14,810 nt of DNA from an uncultured Collinsella sp. (GTDB lineage: Bacteria > Actinomycetota > Coriobacteriia > Coriobacteriales > Coriobacteriaceae). The stretch lies in contig CABSBA010000020.1 in NCBI GenBank assembly GCA_902475825.1, forward strand, positions 1 to 14,810, given 5' to 3'. Made by a program: the position numbers and the translations under genes. Shown piece by piece: positions 7,924-14,810 of the stretch. The first letter of the stretch is position 1, and each line of letters opens with the position of its first letter. The notes under the pieces were generated by a model. The model worked only from the letters and a program-made list of their open reading frames with translations. It did not search any database and was not told the origin of the DNA.

Positions 7924-7945
7924 TTGGTCCCGTTAATGGGACCAA
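7924..7945 (+). promoter_or_regulatory. Conserved upstream element of paralog 1 (palindromic form)
   Basis: TTGGTCCC (7924-7931) and GGGACCAA (7938-7945) form a perfect inverted repeat around GTTAAT. The 16-mer CCCGTTAATGGGACCA (7929-7944) recurs upstream of paralog 2 at exactly the same distance from its start codon. It could be an operator, part of a promoter (GTTAAT as a poor -10) or a leader RNA stem. No matching -35 is conserved between the two copies. Confidence 0.55.
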
Positions 7946-7997
7946 CAATCGCCGCACCCGTTGCATCATGTCGGTAACGACCGATAAGGAGGCCGAC

Positions 7998-10099
7998 ATG
8001 AACAATCAGGCAAGCGATGGCATCACCGATGCCGGCAAAGACCTCGTCCTCAGCTGCATCAAAAGCCAAGAGCTGCGCGACCACATGCGCAAATACTTAT
8101 ACTGGCCGGCGCCAATCATCGCCGGGTCGCTGAAGACACTTGACGAAAAGCGCGCCATGCTCGAGCAACTTCGCGAAGATGTCACATCGGAGTTCATCGA
8201 AGATATCGATTCGCATCTCACCCAGCTCAACTGCGCGCTCAACATGCTCAACAACGTCGAGCGCGACCGCGGAATCCTCCTACTGCACGTCATGTTCTAC
8301 AACGAGGAGGAGCGCGACGCCGACGCCCTTGACGGCCCCTTCCCCACCGCATCCTGGGAAGCCGCGCAGGCGCTCATGAAGCACTACATCGAAGAGTATC
8401 CTGACGACGACTGGTCCGAATCGTACTGGAAGATCAATCTCTACACCTCGGAAGACCTGCACGAACATCAAACGGCGCAGCCCTCCCTGGCGTTTGCGGC
8501 AACTAGGGACGGCGAGCTCATATTCCTCCGCGATCTGCGCAATCACCGCACTCGCAAATCGCATGTCGAAAGCGTCTGGCGAAACGATAGCAGGCGGTTC
8601 TGCGCGAACAACGAGCCTATCTACACGCCGTGGGTACCGGGCGACATCCTCAAAATCGACGGTCGCCCCTTCGACCACGGACCCCGCTTCGCCATTGTGC
8701 TCGAAAATGACTACGAGCACACGCTCCGGGGACAAATCTGGTGCGCAGGGCCCAGTAGAGATCATGGTGTTAAGGAGGGTTCGCTTTCATCCGGCACCTT
8801 CAGCGACAGTCTCTTGGACCCCTTCATCCCCTCCGCCCTCTACACCGCCGAGCGCTACACCGGCGACCTGCCGGACGACTGCGCTTTTATGCTCGAGCTT
8901 TCGCAGAAGCTGCACGACGACCCCGACTATGGCAAGCAATGGTTCGAAGGCTCGGTCGGACACGATTGCCTGCAGCCGTATCGCAAGCCCGCCAACCAAA
9001 GCGAGCTGGATATTCGTCCGGACATCTTCGAGTTTTTGGACTCGCGCAGCATTAAGGAGCATCTTCAACGAATCAACTACGAGCTCACCACGTCCGTAGC
9101 GGCTTTCATCGTCAATTGCTCGCATAAAGCGACGCTGCAGCAAAAGCTCGAAGGCTGGCAAAAGATCATCGACAATATGCCCAATTGCACTATGAGCCGC
9201 AGAAATGACACGGTCAACATCCCGGACTTCCATGCCTTTCTGCGCAATGTCATCAGGCAGGAGCAAAGAAAGCTAGCACACTTTAAAAGGACGGACGGTC
9301 AAAGCCTGTATTTCTTTGATGACTACTCATGGGACCGACGCGGGCAGGGCGGCTGTCTTTACGGCCCGTATAGCAGCTATCAAAAGTGCTTCGATGCAAT
9401 CTGGAAAGAGGTCGACGGTGACGATCCCAAAGCCATCAGGACGAAGACCACTATGCCGACGACATGGTCTTACTCAATGCGAACGGCGAAGTAATGTCTT
9501 GCGATTACCGCAACAAAAGCGAGTGGGACGAGGCGGGCACCGCCAGCGATTTCGAGGACATGTGGTTTGATATCCCGACGCCTTTCCATGCCGGAGACAT
9601 CGTCTGCAACCTCCAACGCCCCGACGAGCCGATGGTGCTGTTTGACCTGCAAACTTGGGGATCCGAACGAGCCGACAAAGAGCTGGCCTCCTCCGTCTAC
9701 AAAGAGCACCTCGTTCAAAAGGCCGACAAGCTATTGCGCTGGCACCGATATGACGGCGACGCCAGCGACATGTACGCTTACGGATGCCAGGTCTCTTCCG
9801 CCTTGCATTTCCCCTTCTACATTGGGGAGCCTGAGGGCTTTCTTTTGGACATCGACTATTACCGCAAGCCGCTCAAGTCAGAGGAGCGAATCCTTTACGG
9901 CGTCAGGGCGTATGTCAAAGGCGACCTGGCGGTTGATTCGCTCGCCGCGATGGCCAGCGCATACGAGTTACAAGCACTGGCGGAGAAAAAGGCACGCGGA
10001 TTCGAGGGCGCGGACGGTTGGCTCAAGGACCGCTACCCAGAGCTGTTCGATACGACGGTTGAGCCTTTCTTAGAGGATGATTGCGGCAGTTGCGCTTAG
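7998..10099 (+). pseudogene. Paralog 1 of an unrecognised two-domain family, N1-C1, broken by frameshift
   Basis: This was apparently a protein of about 700 residues, now read as two frames. The first runs from ATG 7998 (AAGGAGG upstream, MNNQASDG start) to TAA 9492-9494, 498 codons. The second continues the homology to TAG 10099. The homology to paralog 2 switches frame at about 9437-9440. Compared with paralog 2, 25 bp between GCCATC and GACGAAGAC are missing, removing a segment that is also present in C3. The N half carries GPFPTASW and TPWVPGDI; the C half carries GPYSSYQK and IPTPFHAGDI. Over a 71-residue stretch of the C half I count about 63% identity with paralog 2. No signal peptide, membrane segment or known catalytic motif is seen, so it is probably cytoplasmic. 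The second piece has an ATG at 9464 but no ribosome-binding site. Function is unknown. The intact N half could still be made, with 19 foreign residues at its end. Confidence 0.75.
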
Positions 10100-10263
10100 T
10101 TTTGAAACGCCACTACTAATTGTCCATTCAGTACGCGCACACCCATGTACCAGTGCGTTTCCAGAAGTATGTTTGACGCGAGATTCATATGGGACCCGTT
10201 AATGGGACCACAAAGCGCAACCTCTGATGGATGCTAACGGCAACGAACGAATTGGAGGTTGCC
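10100..10263 (+). other. Intergenic region between paralogs 1 and 2
   Basis: This is 164 bp with no gene and no terminator-like hairpin with a T tract. It contains a TTGACG -35-like hexamer (10173-10178), but the nearest -10-like box (GTTAAT, 10198-10203) is 19 bp away, which is poor. It also holds the conserved element listed separately and the TTGGAGG ribosome-binding site just before ATG 10264. Its last 70 bp align without gaps with the region upstream of paralog 1. Confidence 0.5.
10189..10210 (+). promoter_or_regulatory. Conserved upstream element of paralog 2 (direct-repeat form)
   Basis: ATGGGACC occurs twice in the same orientation (10189-10196 and 10202-10209), separated by CGTTA. 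The 16-mer CCCGTTAATGGGACCA (10195-10210) is identical to the one upstream of paralog 1. In both cases CGTTAATGG starts 67 bp before the ATG. The left arm differs: here it is a direct repeat, in paralog 1 an inverted repeat. Conservation at fixed spacing suggests a shared control site or a duplicated leader. Confidence 0.55.
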
Positions 10264-12837
10264 ATGAACAACCAGGCAGATACCGCAATCACCGACGCTG
10301 GCAGGGAGCTCGTCTGCAGTTGCATCAAGGACGATGAGCTGCGTGCTCATATGTTCCAACACATGGGAATGGCAGATGGCTCCCTCTGTAAAATCATCGG
10401 CGACTCCCTCAAGACGCTCGACGAAAAACGGACCATGCTCGAGCAGCTTCGCAAAGAGGTCTCATCGGATTACGCCGAGGCGATCGACTCCGGCCTCGAA
10501 CAACTCGACGCTGCACTCGATATGCTTTACAACGTTGACCGTGACCGCGGTATCTTGCTGGTCTCCGGCATGTTTTACAGTGAAGATGAGCGCGGGCACG
10601 ACACCTTTGATGGCCCCTTCCCCGTTGCCTCTTGGGATGCCGCTCAAACCCTTATGAAGCAATACGTCGATGACGACCCCGATGAAGATTGGTCCGAATC
10701 ATTCTGGCAGATTAAGCTCTATACCGTCGAAGACTTACACGACCGCCCGCGCGCTCAAGCCTCGCTGATATTCGCCGCGACCATGGCTGGCGATTTGGTC
10801 TTTTTGAGCGACCGCCGGGATCAGCGGACTCCGCATCAAAGCATCGATCACTTGCCGTGGAACAATAGCAAGCACTTCTGTGCCAATGGTGAGGTCTTCT
10901 ACACCCCCTGGTCCCCCGGCGACATCATCAAGATCGATAGTCGGCCCTTCGACCACGGTCCCCGTTTCGCCATCGTGCTCGAAGACGACTACGATAGTTC
11001 GTTCAAAGGCCAGGTTTGGTGCGCCTATCCGAGCAAAATCTACGGCGTTGAGGAAGGCAATCTCCGCTTGAGGGATTTCACGGACGGCTTCCTCGACGAC
11101 TTCACACCCCCTGCGCTCTACACCGCCGAACGCTATATCGGCGACTTGCCCGATGATTGCTCCTTTATGCTCGAACTCTCGAAAAAGCTGCACGATGACC
11201 CCGGCTGTGGCAAACAATGGTCGGATGGATCGGTCGTACACGACTGCTTGCAGCCATACCGCACATCGGCCGGCGCCGACGTCAACGCCATACGTTCGGA
11301 CATTCTCGAGTTTCTCGACTCGCCCGACATCAAGGAACACTTAAAGGGCATCGGCTACGAGCCCACCACGCCCGAGGCGGCGTTCATCGTCGACCGTTCG
11401 AGCGAAAAGACGCTGCAACAGAAGATCGAGGCCTGGCAAAAGATTCTCGAAAACATGCCCAATTGTGCGATGAACAGGCGATACGGCACGTTCAATATCC
11501 CCAACTTCCATGTCTTTCTTCGCGACGTCATCAGATGGGAGCGCAAGAAAATCGCCCGGTTCAAACAACCTGGCAAGCACATGTATTTCTTTGAGGACAA
11601 GACAGGAAGTCCCCATGAGAGCGGGTGCAATTATGGCCCCTACACCAGCTACGAAAAATGTTTCGAGGCAATCTGGAATGAGCTTGAGGGGGAGAATCCT
11701 ACCTCGATTGAAGTAACACGCCGCCCGATCGATCCGGACGAAGACTACTATGCCGCCGATAAGCTCATGCTCGACGCAAATGGCAAGGTCATGGACTGCC
11801 AGCTGCGCTGCATCGACATGGAACGCGAGGGCGAAGACCCCACTTTTGCCTTTGAGCTGATGTGGTTTGACATCCCGACGCCATTTCACGCCGGCGACAT
11901 CATTTGTCGTCACGGCGACCCTGGCGACCCCATGCTGCTTCTCAATATGCAGACATGGACCACGAAGCGGGTCATGGATGAGCTTCCGCCTTCCACCTAC
12001 AGGGAATGCGCCGCAAATAAGGCCGATGACCTGCTCAGGCACCATCGGCAAAATGGCGATACGAGCGACATGTACGCCTACGGCTGTCAGATTGAATATC
12101 CCCTGGAGTACCCCGTCTATATCGGAGAGCCGAGTTGTTTTCTTCTCGATATGGAATACTGCCGTACCCCGCTCAAGCCGGAGGCAAGAATTCTGTACGG
12201 CGTGCGGGCATATCTCGACGGCTATCTGGGTCTTGACTCACTTATTGCGCTATCGAGCCTTTACGAGCTGCAGGCGCTGGTCAAGAAAAAAGCCGAGCGG
12301 TTTGAAGGGGAAGACGGCGGGCTCAAGACCCGCTATCCGGCGCCCAAAGGTGAGGAAAAGGACCACGATTATTTGTGGCGCATCAAACGCGAAGTATCGA
12401 CTTCCAGCCCAGCGCCATCGAGGCCGCCTATCTGGTTTGGTTTTCGAAGACCGCCACGCTCGATCAGAAATGCGAAGCTTGGCAGAAGATCGCCCAAACC
12501 ATGCCCAATTGTTCGCTGGAAGCCACCATTGCCGGTCTTGGAAGGCCGGCCATCCCCGATTTCCATGCCTTCTTGCGCTGGACAATCGATTACAACAAGC
12601 GGCGCGTCGATGCGTTTACGAGTGGGACGGGCTACGTTTATCAGTATGAAGAGGAGATTGTGCCCGACGGGCAACTTTGTGGGGCCTTCGGCGCGCCATT
12701 CAGCTGTTATGAGAAATGTGCCGAGGTGTTGCGCGGTGATGATGAACTGGCGAGCCGTCCAGAGGCACGCGTACGCATCTCCCGGTGCCCGCTCGATGCC
12801 GACGAAGAACATCACCGGGAAGATTGGCTCATGGTGA
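10264..12837 (+). CDS. Paralog 2 of the unrecognised two-domain family, N2-C2, with an out-of-frame tail
   Basis: The frame is 857 residues from ATG 10264, chosen for its TTGGAGG site and the MNNQA start shared with paralog 1. Residues 1-692 match the family; the rest (693-857) is the next paralog read in the wrong frame. The N half has helices (residues 8-95), GILLVSGMF, GPFPVASW (117-124), TPWSPGDIIKI (214-224) and ALYTAERYIGDLPDDC. The C half repeats the plan: helices (345-435), MYFFED, GPYTSYEK (458-465) and IPTPFHAGDIIC (537-548). It then ends with a segment unique to C halves: DMYAYGC, YIGEP (619-623), RILYGVRAY and DSLIAL. It is acidic, without signal peptide or membrane segments. The TP-x(3)-GD segments suggest small beta-barrel (SH3-like) modules, which is only inference. 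No known enzymatic motif or function is recognised. The natural end should be near RYP (692), as in paralogs 1 and C3, so the tail probably reflects a recombination junction. Confidence 0.8.
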   Translation: MNNQADTAITDAGRELVCSCIKDDELRAHMFQHMGMADGSLCKIIGDSLKTLDEKRTMLEQLRKEVSSDYAEAIDSGLEQLDAALDMLYNVDRDRGILLVSGMFYSEDERGHDTFDGPFPVASWDAAQTLMKQYVDDDPDEDWSESFWQIKLYTVEDLHDRPRAQASLIFAATMAGDLVFLSDRRDQRTPHQSIDHLPWNNSKHFCANGEVFYTPWSPGDIIKIDSRPFDHGPRFAIVLEDDYDSSFKGQVWCAYPSKIYGVEEGNLRLRDFTDGFLDDFTPPALYTAERYIGDLPDDCSFMLELSKKLHDDPGCGKQWSDGSVVHDCLQPYRTSAGADVNAIRSDILEFLDSPDIKEHLKGIGYEPTTPEAAFIVDRSSEKTLQQKIEAWQKILENMPNCAMNRRYGTFNIPNFHVFLRDVIRWERKKIARFKQPGKHMYFFEDKTGSPHESGCNYGPYTSYEKCFEAIWNELEGENPTSIEVTRRPIDPDEDYYAADKLMLDANGKVMDCQLRCIDMEREGEDPTFAFELMWFDIPTPFHAGDIICRHGDPGDPMLLLNMQTWTTKRVMDELPPSTYRECAANKADDLLRHHRQNGDTSDMYAYGCQIEYPLEYPVYIGEPSCFLLDMEYCRTPLKPEARILYGVRAYLDGYLGLDSLIALSSLYELQALVKKKAERFEGEDGGLKTRYPAPKGEEKDHDYLWRIKREVSTSSPAPSRPPIWFGFRRPPRSIRNAKLGRRSPKPCPIVRWKPPLPVLEGRPSPISMPSCAGQSITTSGASMRLRVGRATFISMKRRLCPTGNFVGPSARHSAVMRNVPRCCAVMMNWRAVQRHAYASPGARSMPTKNITGKIGSW

Positions 12838-13415
12838 ACGGCAAAGGTGAGCCCCTTTCCGTTTATTGCCCTTCAGCCGGCCCCGTTGAGAACGATTGGG
12901 AGATCGCATTCGAGTTCATCTGGGTCGATATCCCCACGCCGTTCCACACCGGCGATATCGTCTGGACGCCGCAAGGCAGTGCCCGCGAGCCGTTCACGCT
13001 GTTCGATCTGCCCACGTGGGACCGGACAAAGCTTGAGGCAGAGCTTCGGCAGGCAGACCGTTCTGACGAATGGCTTGATCATGCGCAGCAACGCCTCGAG
13101 CACTATCGCCATGCAGGGGATATCAGCAACATGCGTGCCACTGGTTGCTCGATTACCCACAACGAGACATTTCCCCTCTACATCGGCGAGCCAGACCCGC
13201 TTTACCTGAATCTTGAGTACTATCGCAAACCACTCGAAGACGAGCAGCGAATTTTAATCGCCGCCCAGGCCTACCTGCGCGGCGACCTGTATGTCGACTC
13301 ACTCATCGCGTTTATCGACACCATAAGGATGGAGTCCAAGGCAAAGCGCAACCTGGAAGAGCTACGTCTGGATCAGGCGCCGCTCAAGGAGAAGTACCCG
13401 CAGCTATTTGAATAA
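12375..13415 (+). CDS. C-half-only paralog (C3), overlapping the 3' end of paralog 2
   Basis: The frame gives 346 residues from GTG 12375; upstream it is closed by TGA at 12351-12353. An AGGAAAAGGA stretch about 12 bp before the GTG could act as a weak ribosome-binding site. From residue 9 it matches the C half of the family: AAYLVWF, KCEAWQKIAQTMPNC, IPDFHAFLRW, IPTPFHTGDIVW, NMRATGC, YIGEP, YYRKPLEDEQRI and a final LKEKYPQLFE. The N half is absent. The first 463 bp overlap paralog 2 in another frame, but the family homology shows this frame is the real one. It is probably an N-terminally truncated copy, possibly translated by coupling to paralog 2. Alternatively it is a genuine single-domain gene. 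It ends 8 bp before the next gene, so they share a transcript. Confidence 0.7.
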   Translation: MAHQTRSIDFQPSAIEAAYLVWFSKTATLDQKCEAWQKIAQTMPNCSLEATIAGLGRPAIPDFHAFLRWTIDYNKRRVDAFTSGTGYVYQYEEEIVPDGQLCGAFGAPFSCYEKCAEVLRGDDELASRPEARVRISRCPLDADEEHHREDWLMVNGKGEPLSVYCPSAGPVENDWEIAFEFIWVDIPTPFHTGDIVWTPQGSAREPFTLFDLPTWDRTKLEAELRQADRSDEWLDHAQQRLEHYRHAGDISNMRATGCSITHNETFPLYIGEPDPLYLNLEYYRKPLEDEQRILIAAQAYLRGDLYVDSLIAFIDTIRMESKAKRNLEELRLDQAPLKEKYPQLFE

Positions 13416-13423
13416 AGGCCACC

Positions 13424-14458
13424 ATGTCCGAATCCACAAGAAGTCGCACCAACAACTCGGAGACTATCGTGCACGAAGAAATAATCAACCTGATCGAATC
13501 TCCGGAGCTGCAAGAGCATTTGCTGCATAATCCGCAGCTACTGAGTGGCGACCATTACATGCAGATTGTCGGCGGAGCACCGGTTGAAATTACCCGCAAA
13601 CGAGAGCTATTCGGCAGACTGGTTGCTGACGGGTGCAACTCGTCAGACGACACCCTCTACTGGCACTATCGGCAGATTTGCATCGACTACATCGATGACT
13701 GCTTGAACGCGCTAAAGGCCGTCGACGGAAACAAGAAAATGCTGCTTGTCAGCGAAATTAGCTTTATCGACAGCGAAGTTGGATCTGCGATCACGCATGG
13801 CCCCTTCCCCGTAGCATCGTGGCAGGCCGCCCTTACGGCAATGAAGGCATACGCGGACAAGTGGAGCGAAATGACAGATCTATCGTCCTCATACTGGATG
13901 ATCGAGCTGTTCAACCTTGTCAACGACCCGAGCTGTTCATATCCATACGACGGCTTTCTGCAGCCGGACTACACTTACTACGCCAATGCCGCCGGCGAAA
14001 TTCAATACATCTGCAGGGAAGAAGAGGGCGAATGTGGTGAGGTGCTCGACTGCATTGTGGGTGGAATCTTTGGCCCGTGGTTCAAGGGGGCATATGTCGA
14101 CCTGCCCACGCCGTACAGAAAGGGCGACACTCTTGAGATCGACTGCCGGCCATGGGTGCCGGGACCTTGCTATTGCCTGGTAGCAAACTCGAAATTGGAC
14201 TGTCTGTATCCCGATGGCGATGGGCAGATCAGATGTGGCTCTATCCCCTACGGCAGCTGCTTTGCCGGATGGGCGCATACGAACCTAATGCTGTCGCCCG
14301 TGTTCAGGGCGAGAAAAGCAACGCATCCCTTGCCGGAAGCATGCGTGACCTTGCAAGCAATCGGGCTGGACCGGATAGACGACTTGCTAGAAGCGTGCAC
14401 CAGCAGCAAAGAGGAAGAGCCGATTTGGCTAGACATATATCGGCATCGCGCTCGATGA
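13424..14458 (+). CDS. N-half-only paralog (N4)
   Basis: This 344-residue protein starts at ATG 13424, with AAAGG five bases upstream and an 8-bp gap from C3. It aligns only with N halves: EEIINLIESPELQEHLL (18-34) with ELVCSCIKDDELRAHM of paralog 2, KKMLLVSEISF (104-114), GPFPVASWQAA (126-136), SYWMIELF (156-163), DLPTPYRKGDTLEIDCRPW (226-244) and PVFRARKATHPLPEAC. It stops where C halves would begin, with an IYRHRAR end. It is the most divergent member and is cysteine-rich (about a dozen Cys) for a protein with no signal peptide or membrane segment. Some cysteines cluster around 251-279. Its independent start, stop and open frame suggest it is functional. The role is unknown. A frame of 67 codons begins at ATG 14458, overlapping its stop, but looks non-coding. 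Confidence 0.8.
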   Translation: MSESTRSRTNNSETIVHEEIINLIESPELQEHLLHNPQLLSGDHYMQIVGGAPVEITRKRELFGRLVADGCNSSDDTLYWHYRQICIDYIDDCLNALKAVDGNKKMLLVSEISFIDSEVGSAITHGPFPVASWQAALTAMKAYADKWSEMTDLSSSYWMIELFNLVNDPSCSYPYDGFLQPDYTYYANAAGEIQYICREEEGECGEVLDCIVGGIFGPWFKGAYVDLPTPYRKGDTLEIDCRPWVPGPCYCLVANSKLDCLYPDGDGQIRCGSIPYGSCFAGWAHTNLMLSPVFRARKATHPLPEACVTLQAIGLDRIDDLLEACTSSKEEEPIWLDIYRHRAR

Positions 14459-14655
14459 TGAATCATTTGGGCGGAGCTTCAAAGGCGGCAAACAGTGACG
14501 ACACCAGCTCTTCCGGCAACGCAGCATTCGCAGTACCCCATCGATGGAGGCCCGAGCCACGCGCGGCTCGGGGGAGGCATACCAAGGTCATCCGCATCTC
14601 AGGCCAGAACCTTCGAGGCATTCTGCCAGAAAATAGCCTCGATATCCAAACGAAC
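14459..14655. other. Intergenic stretch after the paralog array
   Basis: There is no convincing gene. A plus-strand frame (14458-14661, 67 codons) overlaps the N4 stop as TGATG but lacks a ribosome-binding site and is rich in Arg/Ser. A minus-strand frame (14463-14657, 64 codons) ends in a plausible amphipathic tail (LPEELVSSLFAAFEAPPK) that could be the remnant of a gene. A perfect 8-bp hairpin, CCCGAGCC-ACGCGC-GGCTCGGG (14551-14572), is GC-rich but has no T tract. Confidence 0.4.
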
Positions 14656-14693
14656 AAATAGTCCTCGCCAAAAAGGTGGGACGAGGACTATTT
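14656..14693. terminator. Bidirectional hairpin terminator between convergent genes
   Basis: A perfect 12-bp inverted repeat pairs AAATAGTCCTCG (14656-14667) with CGAGGACTATTT (14682-14693), with a 14-nt loop. On either strand the stem ends in ATTT, giving a short T run. It lies 22 bp past the stop of the minus-strand gene on the right and about 200 bp past the last array gene. Confidence 0.7.
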
Positions 14694-14715
14694 CATGCAA
14701 TATTTGCTAGCACCC

Positions 14716-14810
14716 CTAATAATCGATTGAAGCCAAAGCCTGCTTTACACGCTTGCCGCTTGCACCCTTGAAGTAATACCAAATTAACCGGTCAACTTCA
14801 CGGTAGCCAA
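14716..14810 (-). CDS. Partial gene, last 30 codons (unknown product)
   Basis: A minus-strand frame enters from the right edge and ends at TAG 14718-14716. The visible tail includes GYREVDRLIWYYFKG, then a basic ASGKRVKQAL stretch and ASIDY at the end. The composition (aromatic strand followed by a Lys/Arg helix) is typical of a real C-terminus, and a terminator-like hairpin follows at a normal distance. The family cannot be recognised from 30 residues. It is convergent with the paralog array. Confidence 0.65.
   Translation of the reverse strand, partial: GYREVDRLIWYYFKGASGKRVKQALASIDY

Noticed and set aside
9426..9440. Programmed -1 frameshift at CCCAAAG in paralog 1
   Set aside because: The heptamer is in the wrong phase for tandem slippage (codons are CCC-AAA-GCC), and about eight residues present in the other copies are missing, which fits a deletion instead.
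12352..12362. Slippery site GAGGAAAAGG joining paralog 2 to C3
   Set aside because: It has only four consecutive A's and no proper slippery heptamer or downstream structure that I can see; a recombination junction explains the arrangement better.
14458..14661. A 67-codon gene overlapping the N4 stop codon
   Set aside because: There is no ribosome-binding site, and its Arg/Ser/Asn-rich composition is unlike the neighbours; it ends inside the terminator stem.
1..14810. tRNA or rRNA genes, CRISPR arrays, insertion sequences, integrases or phage genes
   Set aside because: I looked for each and saw no regularly spaced repeats, cloverleaf-like sequences or transposase/integrase motifs.

Overview
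The window looks like chromosomal DNA from a high-GC anaerobic gut actinobacterium of the class Coriobacteriia, with Collinsella as the best guess. This is inferred from base composition, strict-anaerobe enzymes (a giant 2-hydroxyacyl-CoA dehydratase activase fusion and a stand-alone 3-hydroxyacyl-CoA dehydrogenase) and an arylsulfotransferase remnant. No rRNA or other phylogenetic marker is present, so the placement is tentative.

Layout. Positions 1-7790 are coded on the minus strand. The left edge holds the first 54 codons of a membrane-anchored or secreted protein (163 to beyond 1). Next comes a headless C-terminal fragment of an arylsulfate sulfotransferase (354-857). A hairpin terminator (873-910) separates it from a 3-hydroxyacyl-CoA dehydrogenase gene (912-1871). 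A 415-bp non-coding stretch (1872-2286) contains a 126-bp element bounded by perfect 19-bp inverted repeats, and the terminator of the next operon. That operon is a TetR-type regulator (7080-7790) followed 11 bp later by a 1593-residue activase fusion (2287-7068). Its promoter region carries a perfect palindrome overlapping a -10-like box, as expected for autoregulation.

From 7998 to 14458 all genes are on the plus strand and belong to one protein family that I do not recognise. The full-length form has two related halves, N and C, each with a GP(F/Y) segment and, 80-100 residues later, a TP-x(3)-GD segment. The array reads N1-C1 (7998-10099, broken by a net loss of about 25 bp), N2-C2 (10264-12837, apparently intact but running on out of frame into the next unit), C3 alone (12375-13415) and N4 alone (13424-14458). 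The first two members share a 16-bp sequence at exactly the same distance from their start codons. This array is the most interesting part of the window: a local, decaying or diversifying expansion of an undescribed two-domain family. Function cannot be read from the sequence.

The right edge has a long hairpin (14656-14693) that probably ends both the array and a convergent minus-strand gene, of which only the last 30 codons (14716-14810) are visible.

The metabolic genes on the left and the paralog array on the right have no evident functional link. They are divergently transcribed from the 207-bp gap at 7791-7997, which contains the TetR promoter and operator, a strong hairpin and the array's upstream element.
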